In this document: in pieces, positions 17,014 to 25,285 of the stretch | How positions within the stretch are numbered: position 1 is the first letter of the stretch | Layout: every line of letters begins with the position of its first letter | Origin: CAZPMC01 sp964587755 | GTDB lineage: Bacteria > Bacillota > Clostridia > Acetivibrionales > DTU013 | Reading direction: 5' to 3' | DNA: 39,441 bases | NCBI GenBank assembly: GCA_964587755.1 | Contig: CAZPMC010000019.1 | Span: 1 to 39,441, forward strand | Notes under the pieces: generated by a model | What the model saw: only the letters and a program-made list of their open reading frames with translations | Database searches by the model: none | Told to the model about the DNA's origin: nothing | Position numbers and translations under genes: made by a program

Positions 17014-18029
17014 AAATCTACTCCGGCCTCTCCTTTTATTATTTCTCCGATAACATATGCCTTCTCACCGGATGCTTCAAGCTGCTTAATCAGTTCTTCT
17101 GCAAAAAACTGATCAATTGCGATTATCATGCCAATACCCATATTAAAGGTGTTGTATAAGCTGTGTGTTGAAAGCGTTCCTTCCCTCTGTAGAAGGTTAA
17201 ATACAGGTGGTACAGGCCATGAACCCAGATTTATTTTAGCCCTTAATCCGTCCGGAAGCATCCTGGGAATATTCTCGATAAACCCTCCTCCGGTTATATG
17301 GGATATGCCCTTAAGAGGGAATTTATCCTTTGCCTGCAATATAGATTTGACATATATTCTTGTAGGCTTTAAAAGCTCCTCACCAAGTGTTGTCCCCAAT
17401 TCATCAACAAACATATTGATATTGTCATTTGAAAGCATCAAAAGCTTACGGACCAAGGAGTACCCATTGCTGTGAATACCTGAGGAAGTAAGCCCTACCA
17501 GCACATCACCTTCCGCAATATTTTTGCCGTCTATTATTTTTTTGCGCTCAACAATACCTACAGCAAATCCGGCGATGTCATATTCATCCTCCGGATAAAA
17601 CCCCGGCATCTCAGCGGTTTCACCGCCTATCAAGGAGCATCCGGATATGATACAGCCTTCTGAAACCCCTTTTACAATCTGAGCTACCTTCTCCGGCTTA
17701 TTTTTCCCCAATGCAATATAGTCTAGAAAGAAGAGAGGTTCTGCTCCACCGCATATAATGTCATTTACACACATTGCTACAGCGTCAATACCTATAGTGT
17801 CATGCTTGTCCATTAAAAAGGCTACCTTAAGCTTTGTTCCGACACCATCTGTTCCTGATACAAGTACAGGCTCCTCGTATTTACTATTATCAAGAGCAAA
17901 TAATCCGCCAAACCCGCCAATATCAGTCAACACCTCAGGTCTGAAGGTGCGTTTTACATGGTCCCCCATTAGCTTAACGGCTCTGTAACCAGCCTCAACA
18001 TCAACCCCGGCTGACTTGTAATCAATCAT
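17007..18029 (-). CDS. purM: Phosphoribosylformylglycinamidine cyclo-ligase
   Basis: AIR synthetase: ATP-dependent ring closure of FGAM. 340 residues. Motifs: SGTDGVGTKLKVAF, GGETAEMPGFY, GLTSSGIHSNGYSLVRK and the C-terminal HITGGGFIENIPRMLP. ATG at 18029 gives the usual N-terminus (MIDYKSAGVDVEAGYRAVK); it lies one base past the purF stop and has GGAGGAG within the purF end. The longer in-frame reading upstream is purF overlap and is rejected. Confidence 0.96.
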   Translation of the reverse strand: MIDYKSAGVDVEAGYRAVKLMGDHVKRTFRPEVLTDIGGFGGLFALDNSKYEEPVLVSGTDGVGTKLKVAFLMDKHDTIGIDAVAMCVNDIICGGAEPLFFLDYIALGKNKPEKVAQIVKGVSEGCIISGCSLIGGETAEMPGFYPEDEYDIAGFAVGIVERKKIIDGKNIAEGDVLVGLTSSGIHSNGYSLVRKLLMLSNDNINMFVDELGTTLGEELLKPTRIYVKSILQAKDKFPLKGISHITGGGFIENIPRMLPDGLRAKINLGSWPVPPVFNLLQREGTLSTHSLYNTFNMGIGMIIAIDQFFAEELIKQLEASGEKAYVIGEIIKGEAGVDLC

Positions 18030-18030
18030 T

Positions 18031-19461
18031 TTAGCATTCTCCTCCACATGAACATTCTTTAGCCTCTTTCGGTATATCAATAGGATACTTACCATCAAAG
18101 CATGCGGTACAATACCCGCATTTAATTCCTGTATATGCCCCTACCAAGCCTTCCTGGCTTAAGTATCCAAGGCTGTCGGCGCCGATTTTTTCACGAATCT
18201 CATCCACAGAGAATTTTGACGCTACCAGCTGTTCTGTAGAGGTTACATCTATTCCAAAATAGCATGGGAATTTGTAGGGTGGAGAGCTGACTCTCATATG
18301 AACCTCTTTTGCACCTGCATCCTTAAGCATTTGAACTATTCTTCTTGTTGTGGTTCCTCTGACTATTGAGTCATCCACCATGACAACTCTTTTGCCCTCT
18401 ATTTCAGCCTTAATGACATTAAATTTTATTCTGACGCCTGTCTCCCTAAGCTCCTGCTCAGGCTGAATAAAGGTTCTGCCAACATATTTGTTTTTCAGAA
18501 GTCCCTGTCCGTATGGTATTCCTGACTGTCTTGAGAAACCCAGCGCTGCATTTAATCCACCGTCAGGTGCACCGATTACAATGTCTGCATCAACCGGATG
18601 CTCAATAGCCAGCTGCTTTCCAGCAGCAATTCTCGCCTCCATTACGCTTATCCCGTCAATTATGCTGTCGGGTCGTGCAAAGTATACATATTCAAATATA
18701 CATAGATGAGAATTTTCACTTGCCTTTGTCTGTATGGACTTTATACCGTTTTCATCAATTACAACTATTTCTCCGGGATTAACATCTCTGATAAGAGAAG
18801 CTCCAATCGCATCCAGAGCACAAGACTCTGAAGACAGAATATATGAATTGTCAAGCTTCCCCAGACAAAGGGGTCTTATACCATGGGGATCCCTGAAGCC
18901 CACCAGCTTTTTGGGCGTCACCATTACAACCGAATATGAGCCCTTGATTGTTTCAATAACCTTCTCAAGGGAGTGCTCAATATTATCAGTGCTGATTCTA
19001 AATCTTGAAATAAGGTTGGCTATAACCTCAGTATCACTTGTGGTTTGGAAAATGGCTCCATATTCCTCCATGTCTGCCCTAAGCTCCATTGCATTTATAA
19101 GATTTCCGTTATACGCAATTGCAAGCTGTCCTACTTTGTATTTAACCACTGTTGGCTGGACATTTTCTCTTCCGCCTGCTGTTGAATATCTGACATGGCC
19201 TACTGAAATTTGACCTTTTAAGTGGTTTAGCACCACATCATTAAATATCTCCGGAACCAGTCCAGTATCCTTTTGAGAAACTATGGTACCTCTATCATTA
19301 ACAGCAATTCCTGCACTTTCCTGACCTCTGTGCTGTAATGCATATAATGCATAGTATGTTATTCTTGCAACGTCGTGATTGTCATTGCTGTATATTCCAA
19401 AGACTCCGCATTCCTCGTGATGCTTTCCAAACCGGATTTGTCTGCTATCTGATCCTGACAA
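18031..19461 (-). CDS. purF: Amidophosphoribosyltransferase (Fe-S, propeptide type)
   Basis: First committed purine step: glutamine and PRPP to phosphoribosylamine. 476 residues. The nucleophile Cys lies at residue 18 in HHEECGVFGIYS, so a 17-residue propeptide must be removed. This and the Cys-rich C-terminus (GIKCGYCTACFDG plus ECSCGGEC) mark the Bacillus-type enzyme that carries a 4Fe-4S cluster. PRPP loop: VVMVDDSIVRGTTTRR. The start is TTG at 19461, 2 bases after the purE stop, with GAGGAGG about 10 bases upstream; no in-frame ATG lies before the catalytic Cys. Confidence 0.96.
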   Translation of the reverse strand: MSGSDSRQIRFGKHHEECGVFGIYSNDNHDVARITYYALYALQHRGQESAGIAVNDRGTIVSQKDTGLVPEIFNDVVLNHLKGQISVGHVRYSTAGGRENVQPTVVKYKVGQLAIAYNGNLINAMELRADMEEYGAIFQTTSDTEVIANLISRFRISTDNIEHSLEKVIETIKGSYSVVMVTPKKLVGFRDPHGIRPLCLGKLDNSYILSSESCALDAIGASLIRDVNPGEIVVIDENGIKSIQTKASENSHLCIFEYVYFARPDSIIDGISVMEARIAAGKQLAIEHPVDADIVIGAPDGGLNAALGFSRQSGIPYGQGLLKNKYVGRTFIQPEQELRETGVRIKFNVIKAEIEGKRVVMVDDSIVRGTTTRRIVQMLKDAGAKEVHMRVSSPPYKFPCYFGIDVTSTEQLVASKFSVDEIREKIGADSLGYLSQEGLVGAYTGIKCGYCTACFDGKYPIDIPKEAKECSCGGEC

Positions 19462-19463
19462 TA

Positions 19464-19985
19464 TTATAAGCCCTCCTCTGCCATTTTCCTCTGCAACTCA
19501 TTATTTTTACGCTCTACCTTTTCAGCAAGCTCCAGTTTGTATTTCCGCATCCTTTCTCTGAGCTCAGGATGAGCACCCGACATTATCTGCACTGCTAATA
19601 GCGCAGCGTTGTCTGCGCCGTCTATAGCAACGGTTGCCACAGGAATACCGCTAGGCATTTGTACTATTGATAAAAGTGAGTCAAGTCCGTCCATGGTTGA
19701 AGATTTAATTGGAACACCAATAACCGGCAGTGGAGTATATGCTGCCAAAACCCCCGGCAAGTGAGCCGCTTTTCCGGCAGCTGCTATAATAACCCCAAAT
19801 CCATTATTTTCTGCATTTGATGCAAATTCTGCCGCCTTTTGAGGTGTCCTGTGGGCTGAACAAACAATCACCTCTGTCTCAATACCAAAGCTTTTTAATA
19901 GCTTAATACTGCTCTTTAAAACCGGAAAATCCGAATCGCTTCCCATTACTATGGCCACCTTTGGCGTTGCTTCTAATTTGTTCAT
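19464..19985 (-). CDS. purE: N5-carboxyaminoimidazole ribonucleotide mutase (class I PurE)
   Basis: Converts N5-CAIR to CAIR. 173 residues. VAIVMGSDSDFPVLKSS, CSAHRTPQKAAEF and the AGKAAHLPGVLAAYTPLPV block fit class I PurE, which normally needs PurK; purK, purC, purB and purSQL are not in this window. ATG at 19985 has TGGAGG 6 bases upstream. It is the first gene of the run purEFMNHD; its leader (19986-20085) carries tandem repeats, a tiny possible ORF and a hairpin, but I see no convincing promoter. Confidence 0.95.
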   Translation of the reverse strand: MNKLEATPKVAIVMGSDSDFPVLKSSIKLLKSFGIETEVIVCSAHRTPQKAAEFASNAENNGFGVIIAAAGKAAHLPGVLAAYTPLPVIGVPIKSSTMDGLDSLLSIVQMPSGIPVATVAIDGADNAALLAVQIMSGAHPELRERMRKYKLELAEKVERKNNELQRKMAEEGL

Positions 19986-20000
19986 TGAATACCTCCATTA

Positions 20001-20040
20001 TCAGTCTTTCCTCATAGTCTTCCTCATAGTCTTTCCTCTT
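20001..20040 (-). repeat. 13-base imperfect tandem triplet in the purE leader; contains an 8-codon mini-ORF
   Basis: On the minus strand AGGAAAGACTATG-like units occur three times (12-13 base period), each resembling a ribosome site plus ATG. From ATG at 20027 the frame reads MRKTMRKD then TGA at 20001, 13 bases before the purE ATG, with GAGGA 6 bases upstream. Translation of so short a frame is unproven. Confidence 0.5.
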
Positions 20041-20042
20041 TT

Positions 20043-20079
20043 CACAGTAACTTTAATTTCTCCCGGAAAAGTTGCTGTG
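20043..20079 (-). other. Hairpin in the purE leader
   Basis: CACAGCAACTTT and AAAGTTACTGTG pair over 11 of 12 positions around a 13-base loop on the minus strand, just upstream of the repeat. It is not followed by a T-run, so it does not look like a terminator; it may shape the leader RNA or be an operator. Confidence 0.5.
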
Positions 20080-20089
20080 AAAACAAGAA

Positions 20090-20104
20090 GCCCGCTTTGC
20101 GGGC
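20090..20104 (-). terminator. Terminator of the purine permease gene
   Basis: GCCCGC-AAA-GCGGGC followed by TTCTTGTTTT on the minus strand, beginning 16 bases past the permease stop. The stem is short but all G/C; some read-through into purE is possible. Confidence 0.75.
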
Positions 20105-20119
20105 GGACTTCATTAGTTT

Positions 20120-21511
20120 TTACATAAACAGTAGGTTTAGTGCGTCTATTACATATTTTACAATAAACAAACCGGTTACAATGTACATTACAGGATGTAT
20201 CTCTTTTGCTTTTCCGCGGACTATCTTAGTGATGCAGTAGAAGATAAAGCCTGCAGAAACACCTGTTGCAATGCTGTAAGCAAATGGCATTGTAACAGCA
20301 GTAAAGAATGCGGCAGCTCCTTCTTCTATGTTCTCCCAGTCAATCTTTGCGAAGGATTCCATCATGAGTATACCGACAACGATAAGTGCAGGAGCAGTTG
20401 CTGCCGCAGGTACCATAAGAGCAATCGGTGAAATGAATAACGAAGCCAGGAACAATAAGCCTGTAACAGCAGAGGTAAGGCCTGTCCTTCCTCCTACAGC
20501 TATACCTGCTGCACTCTCAACATATGTGGTGGTATTGCTTGTTCCGAGAAGTGCACCAATAGAAGTAGCAGTAGCATCTGCAAACATCGCCCTGTCAAGC
20601 TTAGATGAGAATCCGCTTCCTGTTTCAAGGGTCTTTTCATCTAATTCATCAAAAATACCGGTCTTTCTACCTGTTCCAAGGAATGTGCCTATTGTGTCAA
20701 AAGTATCAGCAAGGCTGAAGGTAAGTATCAGTGTTATAATCTTGAAAAGCTGTGAAGGATCTGCAAACAGACCTGCGATGTCAAGCTTAAAGAATGTAGG
20801 CGCAAGACTCGGTGGCAGGAATGATGCTGCTGTAAATTCAGGAACTATTGTAACTCCCATTGGAATTCCAATAATTGTAGTTGCAAGAACACCGATAATC
20901 ATTGCCCCTTTAACCTTTAACAGCATTAATACAACAATTATGATAACTCCGATAAGTGTTAAAATCGAATTAGGGTCAGAAAATGTAGCTAAGGCTGGAA
21001 CTACTTTTGAAAATCCTCCGATTGCATTAGGGTCACTATCAGGTGTGAAGTCAAGCAAATGTCCGCTCATAAATCCGATATATGCGATAAACAATCCGAT
21101 ACCGCCGCTTATTGCATACTGCAGAGACTTTGGAACAGCCTTGATAATCATTTTACGAACTTTAGTAACTGTGATAATGATATTAATGACACCACAAATG
21201 AAAACAATTGCTAATGTTTGTGTCCAATGAATACCCATGCCAAGACAAACTGTGAATGTAAAAAGTGCATTCAGCCCCATACCCGGTGCAACCGCATAAG
21301 GTACGTTTGCAACAAATGCCATAATAAAGGTCGCCAATGCAGTAGCAAGAATGGTAGCCACAAAGACTGCCCCTCTATCCATGCCTGCCTTCTCAAGCAT
21401 CTGTGGGTTTACAAACATGATGTAGGCCATAGTCATGAATGTAGTAGCACCTGCAATTATTTCAGTCTTAACATTCGTGCCATGCTCCTTAAGCTTAAAA
21501 AACTTGTCCAT
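20120..21511 (-). CDS. Purine (guanine/hypoxanthine or adenine) permease, AzgA/PbuG group of NCS2
   Basis: 463-residue inner-membrane permease with about 12-14 membrane segments. The N-terminus GTNVKTEIIAGATTFMTMAY and AVAPGMGLNALFTF, plus the central DTFDTIGTFLGTGRKTG and LGTSNTTTYVESAAGIAVGG (the two half-helix signature regions), place it in the AzgA/PbuG group. That group takes up guanine, hypoxanthine or adenine with protons. The start is ATG at 21511 after GGGAGGGG; the 42 residues readable upstream lie in the structured leader and lack a ribosome site. Regulation: a sigma-A promoter at 21752-21781, PurBox-like sites upstream of it, and a ~230-base leader with a long pairing. Confidence 0.92.
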   Translation of the reverse strand: MDKFFKLKEHGTNVKTEIIAGATTFMTMAYIMFVNPQMLEKAGMDRGAVFVATILATALATFIMAFVANVPYAVAPGMGLNALFTFTVCLGMGIHWTQTLAIVFICGVINIIITVTKVRKMIIKAVPKSLQYAISGGIGLFIAYIGFMSGHLLDFTPDSDPNAIGGFSKVVPALATFSDPNSILTLIGVIIIVVLMLLKVKGAMIIGVLATTIIGIPMGVTIVPEFTAASFLPPSLAPTFFKLDIAGLFADPSQLFKIITLILTFSLADTFDTIGTFLGTGRKTGIFDELDEKTLETGSGFSSKLDRAMFADATATSIGALLGTSNTTTYVESAAGIAVGGRTGLTSAVTGLLFLASLFISPIALMVPAAATAPALIVVGILMMESFAKIDWENIEEGAAAFFTAVTMPFAYSIATGVSAGFIFYCITKIVRGKAKEIHPVMYIVTGLFIVKYVIDALNLLFM

Positions 21512-21592
21512 AACTTCCCCTCCCATAAAATTAAGAAATAAATACTTTAACGATCCGTTTTCACGGCCGGTCAAGTCAAACAGAATAACACT

Positions 21593-21605
21593 AATGTTCG
21601 TACTT
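21593..21605 (-). promoter_or_regulatory. Single PurBox-like site in the permease leader
   Basis: Matches the Bacillus PurR box AWWWCCGAACWWT at 11 of 13 positions on the minus strand. Its core decamer TACGAACATT is identical to that of the left box at 21796-21808. Lone boxes are weak sites, so function is uncertain. Confidence 0.35.
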
Positions 21606-21643
21606 TGCTCCCAGCAAATTTCCAATTTAAACATCATCTTTAT

Positions 21644-21711
21644 CCTTAAACCCCTTTGGGTACGAAAAATTCAATATGCCGCACAGCCCCTGATATTATT
21701 GGAGTTTAAGG
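21644..21711 (-). ncRNA. Unassigned structured leader RNA of the purine permease
   Basis: CCTTAAACTCC (21711-21701) pairs over all 11 positions with GGGGTTTAAGG (21654-21644), with one U-G wobble that exists only in the minus-strand RNA. The enclosed 46 bases include a small AATAT/ATATT stem with a G-rich loop. I could not match it to the purine, 2'-dG, PRPP, ZTP or preQ1 consensus. Promoter, stem and gene order suggest a leader regulator, but no clear terminator or occluded ribosome site is visible. Confidence 0.45.
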
Positions 21712-21751
21712 TATAATAATAAGGGTAAGCACCCTATCATTTACGTAACTT

Positions 21752-21781
21752 ATACTATCAAAAGATATATCCGCTTGTCAA
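21752..21781 (-). promoter_or_regulatory. Sigma-A promoter of the purine permease
   Basis: Perfect TTGACA (21776-21781) and TAGTAT (21752-21757), 18 bases apart on the minus strand; predicted start near 21745. Confidence 0.65.
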
Positions 21782-21795
21782 CCAAAAAAGCGAAA

Positions 21796-21839
21796 AAATA
21801 CGAACATTTTTCATGGATTAATAATTAATATTCGTATTA
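21796..21839 (-). promoter_or_regulatory. Inverted pair of PurBox-like sites upstream of the permease promoter
   Basis: The left box (21796-21808, plus orientation) matches AWWWCCGAACWWT at 12 of 13 positions; the right box (21827-21839, minus orientation) matches 10 of 13. They converge with 18 bases between, close to the 16-17 known for B. subtilis PurR operators, and lie just upstream of the -35. The same arms followed by T6 could instead be read as a weak AT-rich terminator of the AEC gene. Confidence 0.5.
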
Positions 21840-21847
21840 TTAATAAT

Positions 21848-22834
21848 TTAATTCACATATGAGATTAGCAATATGAACAATGGAAGGGTAAATAGAGATA
21901 AAACTGTTGTATAAACTACATTCTCGCCTGCAAGCTCATAATCAGCCCCGTATTCCGATGCCACTGCAACAATAATCGCCCCGCATGGCATAGCCAGATC
22001 CAATGTTACTATGGTCCTTACAAACGGATCTATTACATCAGATAACAGCAGCATTATCCCAAAAGACATTAGTGGTAATATGAGAAGCTTAATTATCGAT
22101 ATTGCAAGCGGCAAAGGCTTTTTCAAAAGGGCAAAAAGTCCGCCAGCCTTGCTTTCAGCAGCCGTTAGGCCGATATATACCATTATAAGCGGAAGAGTAC
22201 AGCTACCCAGAGTGCTCAGAGTATTATAAGTCACTTCCAATACTGTCCCTCCAATAACACCACCTTGTATAAAGGACTCCAGATTGGTAAATGCAAAAAT
22301 CAATCCGATGAAGCATGATATTGTATTTGCATTTAAAAGCTTTTTAAAAGTCTGTGAAAATGAAAAGCTTTTTCCCCTATTTAATAGGTAAACACCCAAA
22401 GACCACATTAGCAACTCATATGAAATAATAAAAAAAGCACCCAGCACCAATGCCCTGTCTCCAAGAAGAGCCTTAAGAAGTGGCATTCCCATGTATGCTA
22501 CATTGCCGAAAAAAGAGTGGAGTCTGAATACAACGTCGGTTCCTTCTTTGAGTTTCAAAAGTTTGCTTGAAATTGTACCTATAGCAAGTCCCAGCATCAT
22601 AAACACAATTGCTAGCAGTGTAACCCAGATCCCATCTGAAATGGTTTTTTTATCAAAATTATATGAAATCATTGTTGATAAAATCAATGATGGCGCTGCC
22701 AGCCGGATTATAGTCGTAGATATGGCAGTACCCGTATTTTTAGGTAAATAACGGGTCCTTCCGGCTATATATCCTATTAACGTTAATATTAACATTACTG
22801 CAACCTGTTTAATGAGAATCATTATCTCCTGCAT
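21848..22834 (-). CDS. AEC (auxin efflux carrier) family transporter
   Basis: 328-residue membrane protein with about ten hydrophobic segments in two five-helix halves. Family features are the N-terminal LTLIGYIAGRTRYLPKNTG with SPLIL-like APSLILSTM, and the second-half MPCGAIIVAVASEYG. Bacterial members move malate, other carboxylates or unknown solutes. ATG at 22834 has AGGGG 12 bases upstream; an internal ATG at residue 5 has GGAG very close, so the start is slightly uncertain. It begins 18 bases after the DUF368 gene and probably shares its transcript. Confidence 0.88.
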   Translation of the reverse strand: MQEIMILIKQVAVMLILTLIGYIAGRTRYLPKNTGTAISTTIIRLAAPSLILSTMISYNFDKKTISDGIWVTLLAIVFMMLGLAIGTISSKLLKLKEGTDVVFRLHSFFGNVAYMGMPLLKALLGDRALVLGAFFIISYELLMWSLGVYLLNRGKSFSFSQTFKKLLNANTISCFIGLIFAFTNLESFIQGGVIGGTVLEVTYNTLSTLGSCTLPLIMVYIGLTAAESKAGGLFALLKKPLPLAISIIKLLILPLMSFGIMLLLSDVIDPFVRTIVTLDLAMPCGAIIVAVASEYGADYELAGENVVYTTVLSLFTLPLFILLISYVN

Positions 22835-22852
22835 ATTTAATTCAGTCCCCTG

Positions 22853-23671
22853 TCAGTTTGTCAGTCCTTTTTCCCCAATCCAGAATAAAGCTGCAAACCC
22901 AATTATAAATACTGCTATCGAAGGCAGTATTTGAGCTTTCGGCGGTATCCCCGGGAAAACCTCCCAAAGGGAGCCCAATACTAAACCCATGATTAGCATA
23001 TATGTCTGTCTTGGATGTTTATCCAGAAATCTTTCAATTATTTTTGCACTGCCGAAGGTGCCAATCCCAACTCCCAGCACCAGAGGTATTAAAAATGCAA
23101 TATTTAGTGTGTTTATTGCGTTAAGAAAAAGATTGTATAGCCCTAAAACCAACAGCATAAAACTTCCGCTAATCCCCGGTAGCACCAATGCTACGGCTAA
23201 TATAACACCTGCAATAAATAAAAAAATCATGCCGGCAACCCCGTCAGAAGTTGCCAAATTTACGACTACTTCAGGCTTAGAGGTCATCAATAGTACAATT
23301 GCAGCACCTAAAATTAAATAAAGGTAATCACTTATATTACCCTGCTCCGATGCATTGGCTTTACGAAACAGCACAGGCAGACCGCCAATTATTACACCCA
23401 TAAATAAAAATCGCATAATGTGGGGATATGTGGTTATTGCACTTTCCAGCAGACGGCTGAAAATAAGAATTCCCAAACCTCCCCCCAGTGCAATGACAAA
23501 TAAATAAATAAAATTCTTCTTCCAGTTCTCAAAAAAATTGCTGACAGCATGAATAAGGCCGTCGTAAATACCCAAAATGATTGACATAGTCCCGCCACTT
23601 ACACCTGGAACCAAAGTAGCAACGCCGACTACCATGCCTTTTATAAAATTAATAAAATGCTTCAATACCAT
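22853..23671 (-). CDS. popT: DUF368 polyprenyl-phosphate translocase (PopT type)
   Basis: 272-residue polytopic membrane protein of the DUF368 family. The two internal repeats each carry the signature VPGVSGGTMSIILGIYDG and LPGISGSFMLLVLGLYN. DUF368 proteins, together with the DedA family, were shown to return undecaprenyl phosphate across the membrane for reuse in cell-wall assembly; the assignment here is by family. ATG at 23671 is preceded by a GTG codon and AGGA. First gene of a pair with the AEC transporter; divergent from the MATE gene. Confidence 0.85.
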   Translation of the reverse strand: MVLKHFINFIKGMVVGVATLVPGVSGGTMSIILGIYDGLIHAVSNFFENWKKNFIYLFVIALGGGLGILIFSRLLESAITTYPHIMRFLFMGVIIGGLPVLFRKANASEQGNISDYLYLILGAAIVLLMTSKPEVVVNLATSDGVAGMIFLFIAGVILAVALVLPGISGSFMLLVLGLYNLFLNAINTLNIAFLIPLVLGVGIGTFGSAKIIERFLDKHPRQTYMLIMGLVLGSLWEVFPGIPPKAQILPSIAVFIIGFAALFWIGEKGLTN

Positions 23672-23823
23672 CACATCCTGATTTTTTATAGACTACTGAT
23701 ATTATATTTAAGCTTCATTCATATTAACATATTTTACACATTAATACACTCATTTTCCCTCCGACACGTTTTCATCACACCTTTTCACAGCCATGAAAAA
23801 ATTTTCATACTACCTCATAAAGC

Positions 23824-23861
23824 TGTACATATTTAATTAAATAAACTATAATCGTTATAGT
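23824..23861 (+). promoter_or_regulatory. Promoter of the MATE gene with a 17-base palindrome over the -10
   Basis: TGTACA (23824-23829), 17 bases, then TATAAT (23847-23852). ACTATAA-TCG-TTATAGT (23845-23861) is a perfect 7+3+7 dyad covering the -10 and start region, the place a repressor would bind. Confidence 0.55.
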
Positions 23862-23920
23862 ATAATTAATAATGTTTGAACTATTCGCATACATCAAAAT
23901 ATAAGGCAGGGTATTTAATA

Positions 23921-25273
23921 ATGAAAAAAATAGATAAAACTCATCTACTTTTGCACGAAAAAAATTTATATAGAGCATTTATAATCTTGGCAATTCCCGT
24001 AATAACCTCGAATATCTTAAAATCATTTCACGATTTGGTTGATACATACTTTATCGGACAATTGCAAAATTCCGCTGCTGCACAAGCAGGAATTGCAGTT
24101 TCCTGGCCGTTGATAAATATTTTTCTGTCATTAAGCTCTGGCCTCGCCATTGCTGGCGTTGCCCTAATAAGCCAAAACCTAGGCGCTGAAAATTATAAGA
24201 TGGCAAAAAAATATTCCGGACTGCTTCTAACCCTTGCAGTAGGAATAGGAATTTTTATTAATCTGTTTTTGTATTTTTTATCTCCGCACATTCTCCGCAT
24301 CATCGGTGCAACCGAAGGAGTATTTGATGCAGCGCTTACTTATATCAGAGTGCGCTCCTTTGAGATGGTCTTTTTATTTATATTTACTGCCTTTCAAGCC
24401 ATCAGGCAGGCAAGCGGTGACACCATTACCCCTGTAATTCTATCGTCAATTTCAATCATGATAAATATTATCCTGACCGCCATATTTACGCAGGTATTGA
24501 ATATGGGAGTGTTAGGGGCAGCACTGGGGACATTGATCGGTCAAATGGCAATTGCACCTGCTTGCTTGATTCTGCTGTTTACTAAAAAGGATAAAGCATC
24601 TATAACTGTAAAGGACTTGGGCATCGTTAAAGAGTACATGGTTCATCTTTTCAATGTGGCTATGCCTTCTGCTGCAAGCCAGGCACTTAGTTCCCTCGGC
24701 TTTTTGATTATGCAGGCTATGATACTTAGCTACGGCGATACAGTTTCAGCAGCCTTCAGTAACGGTAATAAAGTAGCAAACATGCTGCTTATACCAAATC
24801 TGGCTCTTGGCGCTGTATTAGCCGCATTCATAGGTCAGAATATAGGGGCAGGAAACAAAGAAAGGGCGAAAAAATCTTATGCTGTCAGCCGCAATTATTC
24901 TCTTATAATATCAATTGCTGGTGTTTTGGCATTATTCCCGTTCAGAAAATACTTACTGGGCCTACTGACAAACAATCCCGAAACTCTTGCCATTTCACTG
25001 GAATATATTATTTTTGTGCTTCTTTCTCAACCTTTTCTTGGATTGTTCCAAAACTACATGGGTTTATACAACGGTTCAGGAAACACAAAATTCTCTTTCC
25101 TTTTTTCTATCGTCCGGCTTTGGGGTATCAGGATTCCGCTGATTCTTTTCTTCAAAACATTTACTGATCTTGGCAGAGTTGGCGTTTGGTATGCGTTAGT
25201 TATCAGCAATACTGTTATACTGATTCTTGGTCATTATCTTGCTAAAAAGATTGACTACCGTCCCAGGGTATAG
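23921..25273 (+). CDS. MATE family multidrug efflux protein
   Basis: 450-residue cation-coupled exporter with 12 predicted membrane segments in two halves. Family features: N-terminal FIILAIPVITSNILKSFHDL and VDTYFIGQ, GVLGAALGTLIGQ at the end of the first half, and the matching second-half segments MPSAASQALSSLGFLIM and GAVLAAFIGQNIGAGN. I chose ATG at 23921 (MKKIDKTHLLLHEKN) after AAGGCAGGG; the upstream in-frame ATG lies in the presumed untranslated leader. Substrate unknown. The palindrome over its promoter suggests control by a small drug-responsive repressor, which is not encoded next door. Confidence 0.9.
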   Translation: MKKIDKTHLLLHEKNLYRAFIILAIPVITSNILKSFHDLVDTYFIGQLQNSAAAQAGIAVSWPLINIFLSLSSGLAIAGVALISQNLGAENYKMAKKYSGLLLTLAVGIGIFINLFLYFLSPHILRIIGATEGVFDAALTYIRVRSFEMVFLFIFTAFQAIRQASGDTITPVILSSISIMINIILTAIFTQVLNMGVLGAALGTLIGQMAIAPACLILLFTKKDKASITVKDLGIVKEYMVHLFNVAMPSAASQALSSLGFLIMQAMILSYGDTVSAAFSNGNKVANMLLIPNLALGAVLAAFIGQNIGAGNKERAKKSYAVSRNYSLIISIAGVLALFPFRKYLLGLLTNNPETLAISLEYIIFVLLSQPFLGLFQNYMGLYNGSGNTKFSFLFSIVRLWGIRIPLILFFKTFTDLGRVGVWYALVISNTVILILGHYLAKKIDYRPRV

Positions 25274-25285
25274 CCTTGGCGCGGT

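Noticed and set aside
20001..20040. Tandem repeats as a CRISPR-like array
   Set aside because: Units of 12-13 bases are contiguous with no spacers; this is a short tandem repeat only.
20328..21230. 300-codon open frame on plus opposite the purine permease
   Set aside because: It is antisense to a clear membrane-protein gene, has no ribosome site and a composition (Ile/Ser/Pro/Asn rich) expected from a reversed membrane-helix gene.
21512..21637. N-terminal extension of the purine permease (42 codons)
   Set aside because: It covers the structured leader, lacks a ribosome site, and the ATG at 21511 has a strong GGGAGGGG and the normal family N-terminus.
21644..21711. Purine-class riboswitch before the permease
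   Set aside because: The three-way junction core and the two loop-loop motifs of that class are not present, so it is listed as unassigned.
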